A stretch of DNA of 64,000 nucleotides, from positions 96,813-160,812 of the forward strand of contig JAENYG010000009.1 in assembly GCA_016841875.1 (NCBI GenBank). Reading direction: 5' to 3'. Positions 35,242 to 43,135 of the stretch are shown one piece after another; positions within the stretch are counted from its first letter, which is position 1; the number at the start of each line of letters is the position of its first letter. The DNA is from Syntrophomonas sp. Lineage in GTDB: Bacteria; Bacillota; Syntrophomonadia; Syntrophomonadales; Syntrophomonadaceae. The notes below the pieces were generated by a model. The model saw only the letters and a program-made list of their open reading frames with translations, was not told the origin of the DNA and ran no database searches. Position numbers and translations under genes: made by a program.

Positions 35242-35718
35242 GTGGAAAGAGCTGAAGATCAATTCTCTAAGGAATCTCCATACGTTGCTGGCAAGACCCT
35301 TCTTAATGAACCTCCCTGTTATGCTTCTATGCAAGCCAGCCTGCTAAAATACGACTCAAACCAGGTAACCGTAGCTTTTCCCGTGCTGGGAAGTTATTTG
35401 AATCCGGCCGGAACCATGCAGGGAGGCTTTATTACGGCTGCCTTTGACAATGTTTTCGGTCCCCTGTGTTTATTAGCCACCGGAACACCTCATACAGCTA
35501 CCTTGAATATTGTTACCACTTACCACCGGCCGATTTTTGAGGGAGACAGCCTGGTGATTACGGCAACGGTAAAAAATCTGGGGAATACCTCCATATATAT
35601 GGAGGCAGAAGCCTACAACAAGGAAGGGAAACATATTGCCAGCGCCAGCTCCAACTACATAATTAGACGAAACAGGCATGTGAGTGAAGTTGTAGAAAAG
35701 AGCGGAGGAACAAAATGA
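35242..35718 (+). CDS. PaaI-type hotdog-fold thioesterase
   Basis: 158 residues, cytosolic. The hotdog signature is YLNPAGTMQGGFITAAFDNVFG (about residues 52-73), where the usual HGG reads QGG, and TLNIVTTYHRPIFEGDSLVITATV follows. It probably hydrolyses an acyl-CoA thioester; the substrate is unknown. GTG start after GTGAGG. Its stop overlaps the next ATG (ATGA), so it is translationally coupled to the reductase. Confidence 0.82.
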   Translation: MERAEDQFSKESPYVAGKTLLNEPPCYASMQASLLKYDSNQVTVAFPVLGSYLNPAGTMQGGFITAAFDNVFGPLCLLATGTPHTATLNIVTTYHRPIFEGDSLVITATVKNLGNTSIYMEAEAYNKEGKHIASASSNYIIRRNRHVSEVVEKSGGTK

Positions 35719-36629
35719 AATACTTGGTGATCGGAGCCGGCGGTACAGGCGGAAGTATCGGGGCATTTATGACCGAGGCGGGCAAAGATGTAACAGTGAT
35801 CGCCAGAGGAAAACATCTGGAGGCGATTCAAAAAAATGGTTTAAAAATGGAGACTACCTGTAAAGGAAATTATACAGTCCGTCCTATGAAGGCTGGGGAT
35901 ATGGATCATTACAACGAACAGCCGGATATCATATTCAACTGCGTAAAAGGCTATTCCCTGGAGGATACCATTCCTTTTATCAAAAGGGCAGCTCATAAAG
36001 ATACGGTAGTGATACCTATACTGAACATCTATGGCACCGGGGGCAGGATGCAGGAACTGCTGCCGGATTTATTGGTGACGGATGGATGTATTTATATAGC
36101 CGCAGAGATTAAAGAGCCCGGCACCATCCTGCAAAAAGGAAATATTTTCAGGGTGGTATACGGGGTGAGAAAACCGGAGGAATACCGACCGGTTCTGGAA
36201 CAGGTGGCCGCAGATCTGAAGGACAGCGGTATCACAGCTGTATTATCAGATGACATCAGGAGAGATGCGCTGCAGAAATTCACCTTTGTGTCCTCTATGG
36301 GTGCCTGCGGTGTATATTACGATATCAATGCCGGAGGAGCTCAGCAGGAAGGAATAGAAAGGGATACCTTTATCACGCTTATGTATGAGATCGATGCGCT
36401 GGCGCAGGCTATGGATATACACTTTACTGTGGATATTGTGAAAACCAACCTGGAGATCCTGGATAATCTGTCCCCTGCGGCTAATTCTTCCCTGCAGAGG
36501 GATCTAAAACAGGGGAAGAATTCCGAGATAGACGGTCTCATCTACGAAGTAGTGCGTTTGGGCAGGCAATATGGTGTACAGGTACCCACTTATGAGATGA
36601 TTGCTGAAAAACTTGGATTTAAAGCCTGA
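35715..36629 (+). CDS. Ketopantoate reductase family protein (2-dehydropantoate 2-reductase)
   Basis: 304 residues. The NADP-binding loop is YLVIGAGGTGGSIGAFMTEAG. FNCVKGYSLEDTIPF is the substrate-side Lys motif of PanE, and SSLQRDLKQGKNSEIDGLIYEVV the C-terminal signature. It would reduce ketopantoate to pantoate in coenzyme A synthesis. Coupling to a thioesterase instead of panB/panC suggests a role on another 2-keto acid, so I give no symbol. Confidence 0.87.
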   Translation: MKYLVIGAGGTGGSIGAFMTEAGKDVTVIARGKHLEAIQKNGLKMETTCKGNYTVRPMKAGDMDHYNEQPDIIFNCVKGYSLEDTIPFIKRAAHKDTVVIPILNIYGTGGRMQELLPDLLVTDGCIYIAAEIKEPGTILQKGNIFRVVYGVRKPEEYRPVLEQVAADLKDSGITAVLSDDIRRDALQKFTFVSSMGACGVYYDINAGGAQQEGIERDTFITLMYEIDALAQAMDIHFTVDIVKTNLEILDNLSPAANSSLQRDLKQGKNSEIDGLIYEVVRLGRQYGVQVPTYEMIAEKLGFKA

Positions 36630-36669
36630 GCTAGAATAATATAGAATAAGACCTAAAGCTATTAAGCAA

Positions 36670-36750
36670 GAACTTGGCCATTTTGGAGCTGGTGGATTGA
36701 TTTTTAATATCATTTGGGTCATTGTTTTTGGATGGGAGTTTGCCAAATAG
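36670..36750 (+). pseudogene. Internal fragment of a second yccF gene
   Basis: It reads E-L-G-H-F-G-A-G-G-L-I-F-N-I-I-W then VIVFGWEFAK and a stop. It matches the middle of the intact YccF protein (residues about 56-80) at both protein and DNA level. It is exactly the part missing from the short yccF at 37789. Confidence 0.8.
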
Positions 36751-36775
36751 GTTTTGCGACAGAAAGGAAATAAAA

Positions 36776-37282
36776 ATGCTTATCAGAAGAGAAACACTTG
36801 AAGAATTTCCTCCGATATATGACCTGGTTAAAGTTGCTTTTCAAACAGCAAAAGTTACAAACGGTAAAGAACAGGATTTTGTCGATCAGCTGCGTAGCAG
36901 CGGCAATTATATACCGGAACTGGCTCTGGGTGCTGAAGAAAAAGGTAAACTGATTGGACATATCATGTTGACCAAGACTTATATTATCAACGGCAGCAAT
37001 AAATTTGAGATCCTTCTTCTGGCTCCTATTTCAGTTGCTTTAGAGTACCGAAATAAAGGGGTAGGCTCTAACTTGATAAAGGAGAGTTTCCAATTGGCAA
37101 AAGAGATGGGTTATAAATCCGTTATTCTGGTTGGTGACCCTGCTTATTACCATAGATTTGGTTTTAAAACTACTGTTGATTTCGGTATCAAAAATATCAA
37201 TAACATTCCTGATGAATACGTGATGGTGTGCCAATTGGTTCCAGATGGATTGCATGGAATCAGCGGAACAATTGCCCTATAA
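36776..37282 (+). CDS. GNAT-family N-acetyltransferase
   Basis: 168 residues, cytosolic. The core is LLLAPISVALEYRNKGVGSNLIKESFQLAKEMGYKSVILVGDPAYYHRFGF, typical of the YhbS group. Substrate unknown. AAAGGAAA precedes the ATG. It lies between two pieces of a broken yccF and 21 nt before the SnoaL-like gene, suggesting both were inserted together. Confidence 0.88.
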   Translation: MLIRRETLEEFPPIYDLVKVAFQTAKVTNGKEQDFVDQLRSSGNYIPELALGAEEKGKLIGHIMLTKTYIINGSNKFEILLLAPISVALEYRNKGVGSNLIKESFQLAKEMGYKSVILVGDPAYYHRFGFKTTVDFGIKNINNIPDEYVMVCQLVPDGLHGISGTIAL

Positions 37283-37303
37283 GACACGAAGGAGAAATAT
37301 ATT

Positions 37304-37693
37304 ATGGAACACGAATTAAAAGAGTTTATTAAAAAGTGTGACATTGCGATAAAGCAGGAAGATTTTGATACGCTAATGAATTATTATTCTGATGATGCGA
37401 TTCTGGTTGTAAAGCCCGGAATGATTGCGCGGGGTAAAGAGGAAATCAAAAAGGCATTTATTGCAATTGCAAAATATTTCAATAACAGTATTGTACCAAC
37501 ACAGGGGGAAATGATTATTTTGGAAGCTGGAGAGATCGCGCTGGTTATTTCCCAAACGCTGCTCGCTGCCGAAAAAAAGGATTCGGAATATTCTATGGAT
37601 AGAAAGGCAACCTATGTGTTTAAGAAAAATTCACACGGCGAATGGCTTTGTGCAATCGATAACTCATATGGTACAGACTTAATCAATAAATAG
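37304..37693 (+). CDS. SnoaL-like/DUF4440 protein (NTF2-like fold)
   Basis: 129 residues. The cone-shaped alpha+beta fold is shown by [47 protein letters not shown] and the final [14 protein letters not shown]. Members bind small ligands or act as polyketide cyclases; here the role is unknown. GAAGGAGAAA precedes the ATG. Confidence 0.8.
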   Translation: MEHELKEFIKKCDIAIKQEDFDTLMNYYSDDAILVVKPGMIARGKEEIKKAFIAIAKYFNNSIVPTQGEMIILEAGEIALVISQTLLAAEKKDSEYSMDRKATYVFKKNSHGEWLCAIDNSYGTDLINK

Positions 37694-37788
37694 ACCTTAA
37701 AGCTACTGAATGAGCATACTGCAAATTTAGAAAGAAATAAGTTAAGAGGACCGTCCCATAACATTGACGTGGGAAATGGAAGAAGAGG

Positions 37789-37962
37789 ATGAATTTTATT
37801 GGCAACATCATTTGGCTGTTGTTTGGTGGTATCATTGAAGCTATTTTATGGTCTATAGCAGGTATCATCTTGTGTATAACAGTTATTGGCATACCATTTG
37901 GACTTCAGCATTTTAAATTTGTGGCACTGGGGCTCGTTCCTTTTGGCGCGAAAATACTTTAG
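37789..37962 (+). CDS. Short YccF protein (one repeat, internal deletion)
   Basis: 57 residues, MNFIGNIIWLLFGGIIEAILW up to the CITVIGIPFGLQ motif, then directly HFKFVALGLVPFGAKIL and a stop. Compared with the intact YccF, the segment between its two CITIIGIPFGLQ motifs is gone, as expected from recombination between the two repeats. The frame remains open and GAAGAGG precedes the ATG, so a mini-YccF may be made. Confidence 0.65.
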   Translation: MNFIGNIIWLLFGGIIEAILWSIAGIILCITVIGIPFGLQHFKFVALGLVPFGAKIL

Positions 37963-38059
37963 ACAAAAAGACACTTTCCAGTTATCCATATTACTGCAGG
38001 TTGAGTGCTAATAAATGAAACTAAGTATTATTTTATTATGCATATAGGAGATAAGCTGC

Positions 38060-38938
38060 ATGGCGCAAGTAACATATGAAAATATATATTCGGACAATTC
38101 AAGTCACCTAAAACCTCAATGTGAAAAATGCTTTGGGATTTGCTGTATTGCACTGTATTTTTCGGTACAAGATGGATTCCCGACTGATAAAAGCGCAGGA
38201 ACCCCCTGCCCTAATTTAGCAGAGGACTTTCGTTGTGTGATTCACGACAAGCTTGGAGATTTAGGCTTAAGAGGCTGCGTTGCCTATGAATGTTATGGTG
38301 CAGGGCAGCAAATTTCGCAAGTCACGTTTGCAGGGCGGAATTGGCGACTGGAACCCTCATCAGCCGATTTGATGTTTGAAGTGTTTTTAGTAATGCGACA
38401 GTTACACGAAATGTGCTGGTATCTTACGGAAGCGTTATCCTTCAAATTGCCATCACCTATCGGTGGAGAAATTAAGGAAGCGCTCTATGCAACAAAACGC
38501 ATTACCCAGTTTGCGCCGCATTTTTTATTGGAGTTCAATCTTTCGGAACATCGTACAAAAATTAGTGTTTTGCTTAAGAATACAAGCAAGTTGGTGCGAA
38601 GCGAAATAAGCCGTACCAATAAAGTAACTTTCAATGATGATAAGGGACGTAAAGCGACAACAGATTTTTTGGGCAGGGATTTGAGAAAAAAAGATCTTAG
38701 ATGTGCGGACTTGCGGGGGGCTTGCCTAATCGCCACAAATCTAGAAGATGTTGATTTAAGCGGAACTGACTTCATTGGTGCTGACTTTCGAGATGCTAAT
38801 TTAAGGGGAGCAAACCTTTCAAATAGTATCTTTCTGACCCAATCTCAAATCAATGTTGCCAGGGGTAATTCTAATACAAAGTTGCCTATATCGCTTTCTC
38901 GTCCTAAACATTGGGAGTCAGAAAACACCACCAAATGA
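38060..38938 (+). CDS. Cys-rich and pentapeptide-repeat protein
   Basis: 292 residues, cytosolic. The N-terminal ~75 residues hold a Cys cluster (CEKCFGICCIAL, PCPNLAEDFRCVIHDKL, RGCVAYECYGAGQ), likely metal binding. A helical middle follows. Residues about 210-265 are pentapeptide repeats (FLGRDLRKKDLRCADLRGACL, NLEDVDLSGTDFIGADFRDANLRGANL). I recall this layout in proteins named after oxetanocin-A resistance (OxrB). Resistance or nucleic-acid mimicry is inference only. A terminator-like hairpin follows. Confidence 0.8.
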   Translation: MAQVTYENIYSDNSSHLKPQCEKCFGICCIALYFSVQDGFPTDKSAGTPCPNLAEDFRCVIHDKLGDLGLRGCVAYECYGAGQQISQVTFAGRNWRLEPSSADLMFEVFLVMRQLHEMCWYLTEALSFKLPSPIGGEIKEALYATKRITQFAPHFLLEFNLSEHRTKISVLLKNTSKLVRSEISRTNKVTFNDDKGRKATTDFLGRDLRKKDLRCADLRGACLIATNLEDVDLSGTDFIGADFRDANLRGANLSNSIFLTQSQINVARGNSNTKLPISLSRPKHWESENTTK

Positions 38939-38993
38939 CTATAATCTTTAGGTTCAATTAAGACGGATAATTTTTGTTCATAGGAAAGCATCA

Positions 38994-39021
38994 GGCGTTA
39001 GGTGGGATCGGTCCCTAACGC
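38994..39021. terminator. Hairpin between convergent genes
   Basis: GGCGTTAGG pairs exactly with CCTAACGCC over a ten-base loop, with a T-rich sequence (GTCTATTTGA) on the plus side. It may serve both converging genes. Confidence 0.5.
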
Positions 39022-39074
39022 CGTCTATTTGATAGGAGGATTACTCATTATTGAACAAACCTGGTATTGCCAGG

Positions 39075-39584
39075 CTAATGAGGGTTCTTCATCCGCCTCT
39101 TCTTTTCCAGGAATGTTTCATGTGTCCTGGTCATTCTCAGAGTTTTTGGTGCTTCGGGAGTCTCTGACGTTTCACCGGTCTCTAGAGGTTCGGACATGTC
39201 AAGCATTTCTGGTGTCTCTTCTATTTCAGGCGTCTCCTGTGTTTCTGTTGTTTCAGGCGTCTCTTGTTCTTCTTCTGCTTCTGGTATTTCTAGCATTTCG
39301 GGTGTCTCTGGTTCCGCAGGCATTTCCAGCGTTTCTGGGGTTGCGGGGGATTCCTTTGTCTTTGTTGTTTCGGACATTTTAGGCTTTTCTGGTATTTCAG
39401 TTATTTTGTTTTCTTTTTGCACTTCTTTTGATTTCACTACGGTTTCTTGGTCCAGAATGGAATTAATAGATGATGTAGCGGTGACAAATGGTTTGCTGCA
39501 AAAGGAACAGGACATATCATCTGATAGGGGAGTAGTGGATTTGCTCCACTGTTTACAAGATTGGCAATGCAACCAATAGGCCAC
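39075..39584 (-). CDS. Zinc-ribbon protein with Pro/Glu/Thr-rich low-complexity tail
   Basis: 169 residues from a GTG 9 nt after AAAGGAG. The first 35 residues form a zinc ribbon (LHCQSCKQW ... MSCSFCSKPF). The rest is an acidic, disordered tract built from degenerate PETPEMLE/ETQETPE-like units, ending in a basic patch (FLEKKRRMKNPH). No family is recognised. The tail could be a spacer or a scaffold for protein binding. On the plus strand the same DNA gives Ser/Val-rich frames that I consider shadows, because only the minus frame has a proper start and a domain. Confidence 0.6.
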   Translation of the reverse strand: MAYWLHCQSCKQWSKSTTPLSDDMSCSFCSKPFVTATSSINSILDQETVVKSKEVQKENKITEIPEKPKMSETTKTKESPATPETLEMPAEPETPEMLEIPEAEEEQETPETTETQETPEIEETPEMLDMSEPLETGETSETPEAPKTLRMTRTHETFLEKKRRMKNPH

Positions 39585-39714
39585 TGGTATTATCTCCTTT
39601 CTTAATTATTTTAACCGGTTAGTAAATGGCTCTTTTTTGTTGATAGACCATCGATCTTTCTAACACTTTATGGCACTTAAATAATTAATGTTACAATGAA
39701 CACTATTTGAAGAT

Positions 39715-39801
39715 ATGCTGGAATAGCAGGAATTCCTGCTCAGGAGCCGTTGATCGCGAATATCCCTGGTCGATCCCAATAAATCTGGATTGGGCTTTTT
39801 T
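39715..39801 (+). ncRNA. Possible short RNA: three hairpins with terminator
   Basis: AGCAGGAATTCCTGCT (a perfect 16-nt palindrome), then GATCG/CGATC, then CCCAAT/ATTGGG followed by six T. No coding frame precedes the terminator on this strand, so it may end a small RNA starting near 39700. A TACAAT word near 39692 could be its -10 box, but no good -35 box is seen. Confidence 0.35.
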
Positions 39802-39969
39802 CCCTGGCAGAAAGCCACAGCTCTTTTAATAATCGCTGTATTGTGTTTATTCGGTAATATATATGAATTTACAGTTAAGGTAAGAACAGTTAATATGACT
39901 GTAAATGAAAGTGTGTTTTCTTATACCAATGAAATTGGATTGGGGGAACAGGGCAGCTAAAATTATTTC

Positions 39970-41973
39970 TTACTCTTCCGCCCACAAAGGTAAGGCTACC
40001 GTCACCTTGAATAAATCGCCATCGATTTCCAGCTGAAATTCTCCTCCCTGCAATCCGGTTAGACTCTGAGCGATGGAAAGACCCAGCCCCGATCCATCGG
40101 TGCTTCTGGATTCATCTCCCCGAACAAAGCGTTCGGTGAGCTGTTCAGGAGAGATATTTAGGGGAAAAGCAGACATGTTTTTGATGGTAAAAGATCCATA
40201 GCCATTATCCGAGGCAATATCAATATACACCCGGGAATGGGGCATGGAATATTTTATCACGTTAGACAGGAGATTTTCGGCTATCCGCCACATATGTTTG
40301 CCATCTGCCCATATGACCACCGCTTCATCAGTGTTTTGAACATGAAGGTCCAGCTGCGCCTGTTGGATTTTCTCCGCATATTCTCCGCAAGCCTGCATTA
40401 TCAACTCCTGCAGGTTCACTTTTTCACCGGCCGCTGCCAGGTTGCCGCTGGATGCCTTGCTGGCTTCCACTAGATCCTCAATGAGCTGCTTCATGCGGTA
40501 AGCTTTTTCTTCCAATATGTTGACATATTCAGCCGCTGTTTCATTCTCCAAGTTTTCCTTCTGGAGCAGGTCAACATAATTGACGATGGAAGTAAGCGGG
40601 GTTTTCAAATCATGAGAGACATTGGTGATAAGATCGGTCTTCATACGCTCTCCCTTGAGGGCTATGTCTACTGCATGTTTTAAGCCCCCCTGAAGGCTGC
40701 TGATATCCTCGGCAAAGGATGCAAAACTGACCGGCATGAGGCTGCTGTCCAGAGGGTAGTCCAGGTTTCCAGCCGATATCTGTTTGGCTGCTTCCATGAT
40801 CTTAGCCAGGGCCGCCAGGGACTTAGCCGTCAAATATAGCATCCCGGCATCAAACCCCAGTAATATCAGGATTGATAAGACATAAAGGCCATTGACGTGA
40901 CCATAATATACCTCTCGACACACCATAAACAGCAATCCGTTTATTAAAGCATATCCCAGCAGGAAGAGCAATATCCATATTTTAAATACCTTGCCCTGGA
41001 AAGCCAGGCGCATGAAAGCATTGGTGCCTGCGATGACCTTGTATATCAGAGTGTTGGTAATAATTTGCCCGGTCTTGATCTGCCTGGCCATGGATAAAAC
41101 ATAGGATAAACCAATGAATATATCCAGGCTTAAAATGACGGCAATGGCAATGAGTATTGGCAGGTCGGCGGAAGTATTGAAGGAAAGACTTCCTACCATA
41201 AGCAGTGAAAGAAATGCTGCGATAAACACCAATATAGTATGCACATCGGAATACATCCTGTCTATGAGGGCGGGCACAATTTCCCCGTCTGCTTCCCGGC
41301 GGCCAGCCACATAAATCAGATATATAAAAGCAGCCGCCATGAGGAAGAAGGATAGGATGGTTAGAATGCTGGCGAGGTTTGTGTCGGATTGGGCCTGAGT
41401 ATAATCCATATAGTCATCGTAAAATACATCTCCCGGCTGCAGCGGTTCCGCAACAGCGGCATATATTTCAATGGGGCCGCCAGCCAGCATGTCTGCGACA
41501 TTTTCGGTTATCGGTATACTGGAATCAGATGTCCAGCCATTGAAGAAGGCTGCAGCCGGCTGCTTCTGAATGAACTGGATCGGATCCGTCGTTTCTGAAT
41601 TTATATTGGTCCACGTTTCCCCGGTCTCAGTATTCTGGACATAATAAACGAAATTTACCATGGTAGGAAATCGATTTTCAATGCGATGTAAGCGCTGTAA
41701 ATTTTCGGCTTCGGTTTGCGGATCTTCTGCAGAGTCTTTTATATTGTCTTCGCTTTTAAGTGCGACATGATATTCGACCGTATTATAAAGCAGCCGGGAG
41801 AAGTTGCTCTGGAACGAATAGGTTTCGGTATAGCTTGATAAACTTGCGATACCGTGATTTTGCAGTAAAAAAAGACAACCGCCTATAGTTCCCAAAAACC
41901 CCAGCCAGACTATAATAATGGCCAGCAGTTTAACTCCGCTGGAATAGCTAATATTTCTCGATTTTATATCCAA
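39970..41973 (-). CDS. Membrane sensor histidine kinase
   Basis: 667 residues. A first helix (about 15-37) and an extracellular loop of ~165 residues are followed by several more helices up to about residue 395 (LASILTILSFFLMAAAFIYLIYVAG and later segments). Then come a HAMP-like linker, HisKA with the phospho-acceptor in NVSHDLKTPLTSIVNYVDLL, and a HATPase (NLLSNVIKYSMPHSRV, GSGLGLSIAQSL). It probably reports on the cell envelope, since its layout is like VanS/BceS-type kinases with many helices. TTG start inside the end of the response regulator gene (26-nt overlap), so the pair is translationally coupled. The last few bases before 39970 hold no terminator for this strand. Confidence 0.92.
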   Translation of the reverse strand: MDIKSRNISYSSGVKLLAIIIVWLGFLGTIGGCLFLLQNHGIASLSSYTETYSFQSNFSRLLYNTVEYHVALKSEDNIKDSAEDPQTEAENLQRLHRIENRFPTMVNFVYYVQNTETGETWTNINSETTDPIQFIQKQPAAAFFNGWTSDSSIPITENVADMLAGGPIEIYAAVAEPLQPGDVFYDDYMDYTQAQSDTNLASILTILSFFLMAAAFIYLIYVAGRREADGEIVPALIDRMYSDVHTILVFIAAFLSLLMVGSLSFNTSADLPILIAIAVILSLDIFIGLSYVLSMARQIKTGQIITNTLIYKVIAGTNAFMRLAFQGKVFKIWILLFLLGYALINGLLFMVCREVYYGHVNGLYVLSILILLGFDAGMLYLTAKSLAALAKIMEAAKQISAGNLDYPLDSSLMPVSFASFAEDISSLQGGLKHAVDIALKGERMKTDLITNVSHDLKTPLTSIVNYVDLLQKENLENETAAEYVNILEEKAYRMKQLIEDLVEASKASSGNLAAAGEKVNLQELIMQACGEYAEKIQQAQLDLHVQNTDEAVVIWADGKHMWRIAENLLSNVIKYSMPHSRVYIDIASDNGYGSFTIKNMSAFPLNISPEQLTERFVRGDESRSTDGSGLGLSIAQSLTGLQGGEFQLEIDGDLFKVTVALPLWAEE

Positions 41974-42643
41974 TGCCCCATACCACCTTTAAATATTTTG
42001 GTTCTCCAGGATTGATTTCAATTTTTTCTCGAATCCTCCTGATATGCACGGCCACTGTATTTTCCGCCGAATAGGAAGGTTCATTCCACACCTGTTCGTA
42101 AATCTGGGCTATGGAGAACACATGCCCCAGGTGTTCCATTAAAAAAACCACTATCCCATATTCAATGGGAGTCAGCCGGATGATTTCTCCATCTACCCGC
42201 ACTTCTTTGCCTTCCCGGTCCAGTTCCAGACCGCCGGTTTTTAATATGCCGTTTTTCAGGGCTATGCTGCCCAGGGCGGTGTATCGGCGCATCTGCGATT
42301 TAACCCGGGCCATTAATTCCAGAGGGTTAAAAGGTTTGGTCACATAATCATCTGCTCCAAAATTAAGTCCGGCAATCTTATCCGTGTCCTCGGATTTGGC
42401 AGATATTATTATGATGGGAATATTGCGGTCTTCACGAATCCTGATGGTGGCCGACAACCCATCCATTTCCGGCATCATAATATCCAATAAAATCAAATGA
42501 ATTTCATGTTCGGTCAAAGCCTGCAAGGCTTGAGAACCGGTATAGGCTTTCGTCACCCCATAGCCTTCCTGTTTTAAGTAGATTTCCAGAGCATCCACGA
42601 TGGCGGTGTCATCATCACACACCAGTACGTTTAATTTTTCCAT
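41948..42643 (-). CDS. OmpR/PhoB-family response regulator
   Basis: 231 residues. Receiver domain: VLVCDDDTAIVDALE, phospho-acceptor Asp in LILLDIMMPEMDG, and Lys in DDYVTKPFNPLEL. The winged helix DNA-binding domain follows with IRLTPIEYGIVVFLMEHLGHVFSIAQIYEQVW and NTVAVHIRRIREKIE. ATG lies 6-7 nt after GGAGGAATTTT; a longer version is unlikely. It is first in the operon with the kinase. Confidence 0.95.
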   Translation of the reverse strand: MEKLNVLVCDDDTAIVDALEIYLKQEGYGVTKAYTGSQALQALTEHEIHLILLDIMMPEMDGLSATIRIREDRNIPIIIISAKSEDTDKIAGLNFGADDYVTKPFNPLELMARVKSQMRRYTALGSIALKNGILKTGGLELDREGKEVRVDGEIIRLTPIEYGIVVFLMEHLGHVFSIAQIYEQVWNEPSYSAENTVAVHIRRIREKIEINPGEPKYLKVVWGIGYKIEKY

Positions 42644-42752
42644 AAAATTCCTCCATTGCACTCTGATCAGATTATCTCATACCGCTCAATATAACCACCT
42701 GCCTTTCAATATATATTCTGGCAGGTAAAATTTACAAACTGCTTCATAAAAA

Positions 42753-42771
42753 TCTTAAGACTTTCTTAAGA
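42753..42771. promoter_or_regulatory. Probable response-regulator operator (TCTTAAGA direct repeats, 11-bp period)
   Basis: TCTTAAGA-CTT-TCTTAAGA lies about 110 nt before the response regulator start. The 11-bp spacing places both copies on one face of the helix, as in OmpR/PhoB-type operators. The site precedes a plausible promoter for the regulator, which suggests autoregulation. Confidence 0.5.
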
Positions 42772-43135
42772 TATAGGCAAATCCAGAAAGGACATGGGTG
42801 AGTTCTGGGGTGGGGTGTTTAGCGGGGGTGGATATCTGAATGATCTCGGTATCACGGAGATTTCTGTTAGTAATTAATTACTCGAATAAAATGGCAAAGC
42901 TACCTGCATAAGTGATAGCTTGCCATTTGGATGGGAGTTAAACCTTTAAAGCGTTTTAAATTAATACCAGACTCTTTCATTAATAACCAACTTATGTGAC
43001 TAGGAACAAATGTTGAAGATCGTAACAAAACTTCCTTTTATAACATAAATATTCAAAAAGAACATTAAAAAGAGAAATGGGTCATGGAAATATTAATATT
43101 GTATATCCGTATTGTCCATAAAGGAGTCTAAAACT

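Noticed and set aside
39196..39340. Short degenerate repeats that could suggest a CRISPR array
   Set aside because: The units are short, imperfect and lack spacers of constant length. They code for the Pro/Glu/Thr-rich tail.
39196..39579. Plus-strand Ser/Val/Gly-rich frame opposite the zinc-ribbon gene
   Set aside because: It is a low-complexity mirror of the minus-strand PETPE tract and has no domain or good start.
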